Source: Petrosia ficiformis (Eukaryota > Porifera > Demospongiae > Haplosclerida > Petrosiidae). From it: DNA of 64,000 bases. This document shows positions 58,713 through 64,000 of the stretch, one piece after another. The position numbers were made by a program, and so were the translations under genes. Under the pieces are notes generated by a model that saw only the letters and a program-made list of their open reading frames with translations, searched no databases and was not told where the DNA came from. The stretch spans positions 3,047,501 to 3,111,500 of the forward strand of contig OX345653.1 of NCBI GenBank assembly GCA_947044365.1. The letters are read 5' to 3'. Every line of letters starts with the position of its first letter. Position 1 is the first letter of the stretch.

Positions 58713-59994
58713 AATTTACAGTGATACAGACCCTTACGTACCATATATATACCACTGAACACACTAGTCATTATACATACACTAATATTATACCTAGTAA
58801 TGAATAGTTAATAGTTAATAAAACTTAAATAGAAACAAAAATAAAATCACAGTGTTTGGACCAAAAATAAAATATTTCAAAAGGGAATATGTGATGAAAA
58901 CCTAATTATAATTACATTAATTAATACCAATGAGTTTCCATTTAACAAACTAAACTAACTAGTTATTGTTTCCTACTGACGTCTCATTAGTAAGGTGGCT
59001 TTTTCAGTGAGAAAGCATATATTTTGAAATGATCACACAATTCAAATACCTACATAAAATTAATAACAATAATTAAATTTTGCTGTACGTGCACTTAAGT
59101 CATATGATGCATCACATGCGCTTAAGTCATGTGATGCATCAATAATTAGATTGGTAATCAGTCATTATTTGTAGAATTGGTATCGGTTGTTTTTGATAAA
59201 TGTAACCAATATTGTAATAAGTGTACTAATAATGTCATTTCCTGTGATTATAACATCATTAATTGCTTTCATAATTATTGAGAAAATGCTCGTTTTATTG
59301 AAACAAACAGAAACCAGAAGGTAGATATAATATCGGATCAGTATCGATTATCAATACATATCTAAATCTAATTAAGAAATTATTGCTTTATTGGAATATT
59401 GCTCTTAGCAGTGCATCACTAGTACATATGTACATGTATGTTGAATATGTTTAAAGTTATGTACATATCATGTACATATCATGTACATAACTATGCTTTA
59501 ATTACATGTACAATATATGTTTAAATACATGTAAAATGTATTTATACAAATGTACATGTACATGTACATTGTTTTAAGTACGTATCCATGTGTTGTGTGT
59601 AATACACATGTAATTAAAATTGGAAGGTAAAACCGTAAGCAACACCTGTGTATTTTAAAATACATACCCACCAGTATTGCTGCTAACAAATTACATATGT
59701 GGGTCAAACTGACCCAGTTGACAAGATTATGTTGCATCACACAATAACTGGAATGCAATATTATAATTATATATAAATGCTAACAATTACATAAATAATT
59801 ATATATATTATACGTTTTATGAACTTATTAAAGACTGTCACTTTTACTTCCTGACTCTGAGTGAGGCTCTAAAGAAATGAAGCAACTTAATTTAGTTGCT
59901 TTGAATCAAGAGAACAGGTAAGGAGAGTAGAATGCCTTTTACACATAGCCATTGCATAGACATATTCTAAATAATGCCCAATCAAACGTTAATT

Positions 59995-60454
59995 ACAATG
60001 ACGCATCAGAGCACTGCTCCACTAGATCTGGAATTGCTTAGAGAGCGTCAGAGGTGCGCCATACGAGCTTAGCAGCAACACTGGTACCCACTTATGTAAG
60101 TATTTCAGGAATAATACATGTAAATATTGTTCTTACATATAGAGTGTTGTTTTAGTATAACAACAATGACCACTTTTAGTTATAGTTATTTAGTTATTAA
60201 TAAAAAAAGGATTTAGTTTTTTTTAGTGAAATACTCATGTAAATACATGTACATGTAACAGAGTTTTTGATACATTTTGAAGCACGGACCAAATTGGGTT
60301 AGTGTGTGTGTCATTAGGAATACAAAGAGTTAATGCTGTTAGTGACAATATAATCATAATTACTTGCGCCACTGGCTCAAAGAGAGAACTCTGCAGTGCC
60401 AAATAAGAAGCTCTTTGGGCCATAATGCGCCATATAAGCTTATCAAAAACACTG
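59995..60454. mobile_element. CAGAGTTTTTGA-family MITE with nearby fragment
   Basis: 60259-60454 runs from CAGAGTTTTTGATACATTTT to TTATCAAAAACACTG, with CAAAGAGTTAATGCTGTTAG inside. A short piece at about 60045-60083 (GAGGTGCGCCATACGAGCTT then AGCAGCAACACTG) resembles its right end. 60142-60225 between them is a TTTAGTTA-family fragment. Confidence 0.6.
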
Positions 60455-60818
60455 CCGTGCGCGTAAAGAAAGCTGTCTATAGCTTATGTAGAAACTGGAA
60501 CTAATAGCTAGCTATTCTACCTAAAATATATTCCTAAAGTTCTACAAGGTCCTTTAAAAGCCAAGGAGAGTAGATAATTAAAACAATAACTATAATAGGC
60601 TGTTGTGTTTCAGGCATGATAAAGTCAGCCGTGATTACAGAATGCTGGACACCACAAAGCAATGGGATACTTTTTCTCTATATATCTTGTTATTTTATCG
60701 TAATAGGCATAGTTAAAAGTCAGGTGTGCATTACAATGTACAAGGGTTTGTAGTTATAACTAAAACAACACTGAATCATACAATGTAGTCTCTAAATACA
60801 CACTTAACAATATTAACC

Positions 60819-60944
60819 GGAGGTGTGGAAATATCGACCCAACACTTGTCCTGCTTCCATATACCTTCATTACTTTGTGTAAAGTTCAGTTTCGGTATAC
60901 CTAGATTTATCAGACAATGTACTGGCTGTTTCCACACCACTAGT
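60819..60944. mobile_element. Decayed CAGGGGTGTGGAAAC hAT MITE
   Basis: GGAGGTGTGGAAATATCGAC at the left, TGTCCTGCTTCCATATACCT inside and GGCTGTTTCCACACCACTAG at the right match the intact copy at 54509-54672 in order. Confidence 0.6.
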
Positions 60945-61205
60945 GAGTATATATACATGAGAGAAGTAGTATGTATTAAAGTAGAATCAATTGAAACTGA
61001 GTTATTATAAATTCACAAAACAATTGCTATGGAAACACAAAAATAAAGATTCTCATGGACATGAGTAAGGGAGTTAACCCAGTCAAACTCACTCTTTCAG
61101 ATGCAGTCCACATGATACCCCTAATAGCAGACAAACATGCTTTTAACTTACAATAAGCTCAGTTGCAATGTCAAAATGATTCTTAAGTGTGTGAGATTAA
61201 CTTAC

Positions 61206-61382
61206 AATAGATATCCCAAAATGTAAGTGAGTTGTGACAACAACAGCAAAGAGTGCATATAGAGTCAGTACTTCATATTGTGGATACACAAAAGCCATAC
61301 TAATAGCCACAACAAGTGGTATAAATAGATAGTTAAACACTTCACTACGTTGATCCGACATCTGAGCAATGATTAGTCGACA
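61206..61382 (-). CDS. SELENOI: Ethanolaminephosphotransferase-like exon (SELENOI/EPT1 family), partial gene
   Basis: One 59-codon exon, flanked by an acceptor (tattcaag) and a donor (ATT|gtaagt), codes CRLIIAQMSDQRSEVFNYLF, IPLVVAISMAFVYPQYEVLT then LYALFAVVVTTHLHFGISI. It aligns with the late transmembrane part of human SELENOI, where a CQLIV..QMSSTR... segment is followed by LLYTLTTAFTLAHIHYGV. The enzyme transfers phosphoethanolamine from CDP-ethanolamine to diacylglycerol in the ER/Golgi membrane. The catalytic CDP-alcohol motif is earlier in the protein and must lie to the right, probably beyond the window. I did not find the last exon to the left, so the gene model is incomplete. Related CEPT1/CHPT1 enzymes fit less well. 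Confidence 0.7.
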
Positions 61383-61460
61383 CTTGAATAAAAGAAAAAG
61401 AGCATTATAATTAATTTGTACATATTGTACTGTAATTAGTGCTGGGCAATATGTGACTGA

Positions 61461-61790
61461 CTGTGGAAAAATCAGTACTTTCATTATTCAAAATGTTAGC
61501 GAGCGGCCATGTTTGCTATTCAGCAATTTTATACAGGAATTCATTATGCAGGAAGTGCACTTACATTACCTTACTGTATTAGTCTTCTCGCATAACATAT
61601 TTTATTGGCTTCCTGTTTAAAACAATAGAATAGTGAGTGTTTAAGTAACAACGCCGTTGCTTAACATTTTGAATAACGAAAGTGCTGATTTTGTTGGCTT
61701 CCTGTTTAAAAAAATAGAATAGTGAGTGTTTAAAGTAACGGGCATTGTCTTGTGAATTGAATAATGAAAGTACTGATTTTCCCAGAGCTG
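61461..61790. mobile_element. Inverted-repeat element next to the phosphotransferase exon
   Basis: AAAATCAGTACTTTCATTAT at the left pairs with ATAATGAAAGTACTGATTTT at the right. An internal duplicate (TTTTGAATAACGAAAGTGCTG near 61667 and the repeated GCTTCCTGTTTAAAA) suggests a compound structure. Confidence 0.65.
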
Positions 61791-62200
61791 ATCACATACA
61801 TGTATATCAACATTAAACAAAATTAATGTGACCTAATTTTTGAAGAGACACTTTTCCAGAAAATAATTTTAATCAAATGCTAATCACTCACCATTCCACC
61901 ATTTTGTACAGAAGGTTAATGAAATCTGGTATCCAGGAAGAGATATTATTAGGCTTCTCAGATACCAAATTTCATTGACTTCTTATATAAAATGACGAAA
62001 TGACAAATGATTGGAGGTAAGCATTTGATCAAAATTATATAGCAGAAAATTAGATTACAAATCATGATACTACACTATAATATCATTGGCTTTAGAAGGT
62101 ATTGGTCCTTCCCTTTAATTGAATTTCATTAGTAAATATAATCAGATTGTCCACTTAATTGACTTTTAAGTAATAGTTATAACACACTTTACTGTGATTA

Positions 62201-62278
62201 CGTGTTTTAATGTAGCGCAAGGGCAGGTCAATAAACAAGACCTTTATTGAATGCCCAAGTGCTACATTGAAACACACA
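62201..62278. other. Imperfect palindrome
   Basis: GTGTTTTAATGTAGCGCAAG then GGCA pairs with TGCCCAAGTGCTACATTGAA then ACAC. The left and right halves are separated by a short spacer. Confidence 0.6.
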
Positions 62279-62809
62279 ATTCATTGTTATAAGTGATTTA
62301 TTGACGATCTGGCGAACTGCTTCGTTAGTAGAGGTGAGCAAAGTGTGCAATAAGTGATTTAATGTTCAATCATGTGATGCATTATCTGCTCTCTGATTGG
62401 CCATAGGTCACATGATCAGTAATAAGATGCTATTTAATTGTTCAAAAGATGTTATTGAGTAATACACACATGTAGGTTGTAATATTATTTTTGTAAAATT
62501 ACAAATATATTTTATTGGTATCAGGATATGCTAATCACATTGTCTAACTCTAAATGTACATGTAATATAGATCACATAATGGGACAATTAGTGAATAATT
62601 GTGATAAATAATTCAGCACTCAAAATAGTTTTTGAAAGTGTTTAGCATAACCATCATGGACAAAAAAAATTTTTACCAGCAAATTGTGGATTTTGTCTGG
62701 AAAATAACTAGGCTATGACAGTTCTTGACTAATAATATAAGAATGGCTCAGTCCACGCAGTGGTTGCAAGCTATTCTGTATTATATGAAGAATGTGATGT
62801 TGAGATATC

Positions 62810-62846
62810 TACTGTGTTTGGCCCAATATTTCGGCCAAACACAGTA
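62810..62846. other. Perfect hairpin, 14-bp arms
   Basis: TACTGTGTTTGGCC, a 9-base loop, then GGCCAAACACAGTA. No T tract follows. No function is inferred. Confidence 0.8.
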
Positions 62847-63454
62847 TATTGATATTGAAATCAGCTGAGCATTCTGATATATAATTCACCTCACTGTGAG
62901 GTTACTGTTCTTAATTTGTTGTATTATTCTTATAACTAATCAGACAATTTGTCAATTTTGTCCTGACAAAGGGGCAAAATGTCCAATTACTGGATGTTAT
63001 TTTGAGCACTGCAATTACATATTTATAATAATTATTATGCTCATTATTCAACCATTTTGTACGGAAGTCAACAAACAAAATTTGGTATCTATGAAGCCTT
63101 ATGATTACTCTTCATAGTTACCAATTTCACTACAACAGAAATTAAAATTTTGTAAGGGATTGGTGGTCCTTTTTCTATAAAAGTAATTACATTGTATATC
63201 ATACACATGTATATGAATAACAAGACATAATGGAGAAACAAAATCCCTATAATTGCTTTATAATCATTGTTGATGGCTTCAACCTCAACAACATAATACA
63301 GTTACTTGTTTTTCTATTCTTCTTACTTGTTAACAGTTCATATATAAGTTTTCAAATGTGATTTAGTTACAACAGCTAGAAATTACAGACTTTACAGTTT
63401 CCCAAACATGAATTCATCATGCTAGTAGTCTGATGTAGCTCCAGGGCATATTCA

Positions 63455-63620
63455 TTTACACTCCACGCCCATTAATTGACGAAACTTCCCCCCAGAATGA
63501 CACAACTTCCTTAACTATATATACAACACATATGTGACACAAACATAATTCTAAATAAATATATATTAATATATATATATATATATACAAGAAACCCATG
63601 GAAAGCAATCATAGGGCCAT
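63455..63620. repeat. Dispersed repeat, copy 4
   Basis: ACTCCACGCCCATTAATTGA, CTTCCTTAACTATATATACA, ACACATATGTGACACAAAC and GGAAAGCAATCATAGGGCCA match the copies at 10600, 24590 and 28590. Confidence 0.5.
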
Positions 63621-64000
63621 AATAATATACAGATAAGTAGAGTTGAGGGTGGTTAATAATATACAGATAAGTAGAGTTGAGGGTGGTTAATAATATACTT
63701 TACATGCTCACTGTTCTGACCATTTTGTACAAAACACCAACCACATGTAGTATCCAGAAAGGAGCAGCTGTTGCCTCCCCCCCCCCCCCCCCATCCCTAC
63801 ATATACACTAAATAGTAGAGGCTTCCTTTACAAAATGGCTGAATATTGAGCATTTTGCATTCTTTGAGACATGATTAGACATTGATAGTAAGAGGGTTTT
63901 CTCTTTCGGACCAGTTCATTGAACTCAACAAGACATTGTTAAATCCATCATACCTGTGGGCATATGATGTATTCATTAGAACCAGTACTACATGATAGGG
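63621..64000. other. Right edge, no supported gene
   Basis: A 43-bp direct duplication (AATATACAGATAAGTAGAGT ...) lies at 63627-63696 and a C14 tract at 63779-63792. No coding sequence is recognised. Confidence 0.5.

Noticed and set aside
62896..63117. 73-codon frame that looks like a signal peptide plus Cys-rich domain
   Set aside because: It begins with GTG and its sequence is part of a dispersed repeat also found at 6530-6610.

Overview
The window is AT-rich eukaryotic DNA from an animal. Genes have spliced exons with GT-AG introns, and the recognisable products are metazoan: a SOX transcription factor, a NUP153-type nucleoporin with RanBP2-type zinc fingers, TMEM14 and an ethanolaminephosphotransferase exon. 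The divergent sequences and tight gene spacing would suit a non-bilaterian such as a sponge. That placement is inference, because the window holds no marker that settles it.

Layout. At 542-3280 (minus) lies the 5' part of a syntaxin-like gene, six exons rebuilt from phase-compatible splice sites, running off the left edge. It is head-to-head with a complete glycogen branching enzyme gene (4369-7507, plus, two coding exons). A NUP153-like gene follows (7839-21071, plus, nine coding exons, about 1389 residues), then TMEM14 (21353-30412, plus, four exons, 104 residues) with an 8.2-kb repeat-filled third intron. The first three plus-strand genes are only about 0.3 kb apart. From about 31.0 to 36.6 kb short exons with compatible phases suggest a further, unrecognised plus-strand gene. 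At 43377-44465 is an intact single-exon SOX gene, best matching group C, with a TATA box. At 61206-61382 (minus) is one exon of a SELENOI/EPT1-like phosphotransferase. The rest of 36.7-64 kb shows no gene I can support well.

The non-coding DNA is unusually structured. I see several families of short terminal-inverted-repeat elements (MITE-like), some nested, two with clean 8-bp target duplications of hAT type. At least a dozen minisatellite arrays have units of 36-108 bp, and there are long TG/TATG/CT microsatellites. The self-complementary motif ACATGTACATGT is dispersed throughout. Three loci carry a tRNA-like pol III box B inside a long hairpin.

The recognised genes are housekeeping or developmental functions without a shared pathway (endosomal fusion, glycogen synthesis, nuclear pore, mitochondrial or ER membrane protein, transcription, phospholipid synthesis). 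Their clustering reflects compact gene spacing, not an operon. I found no CRISPR array, rRNA or intact tRNA gene.
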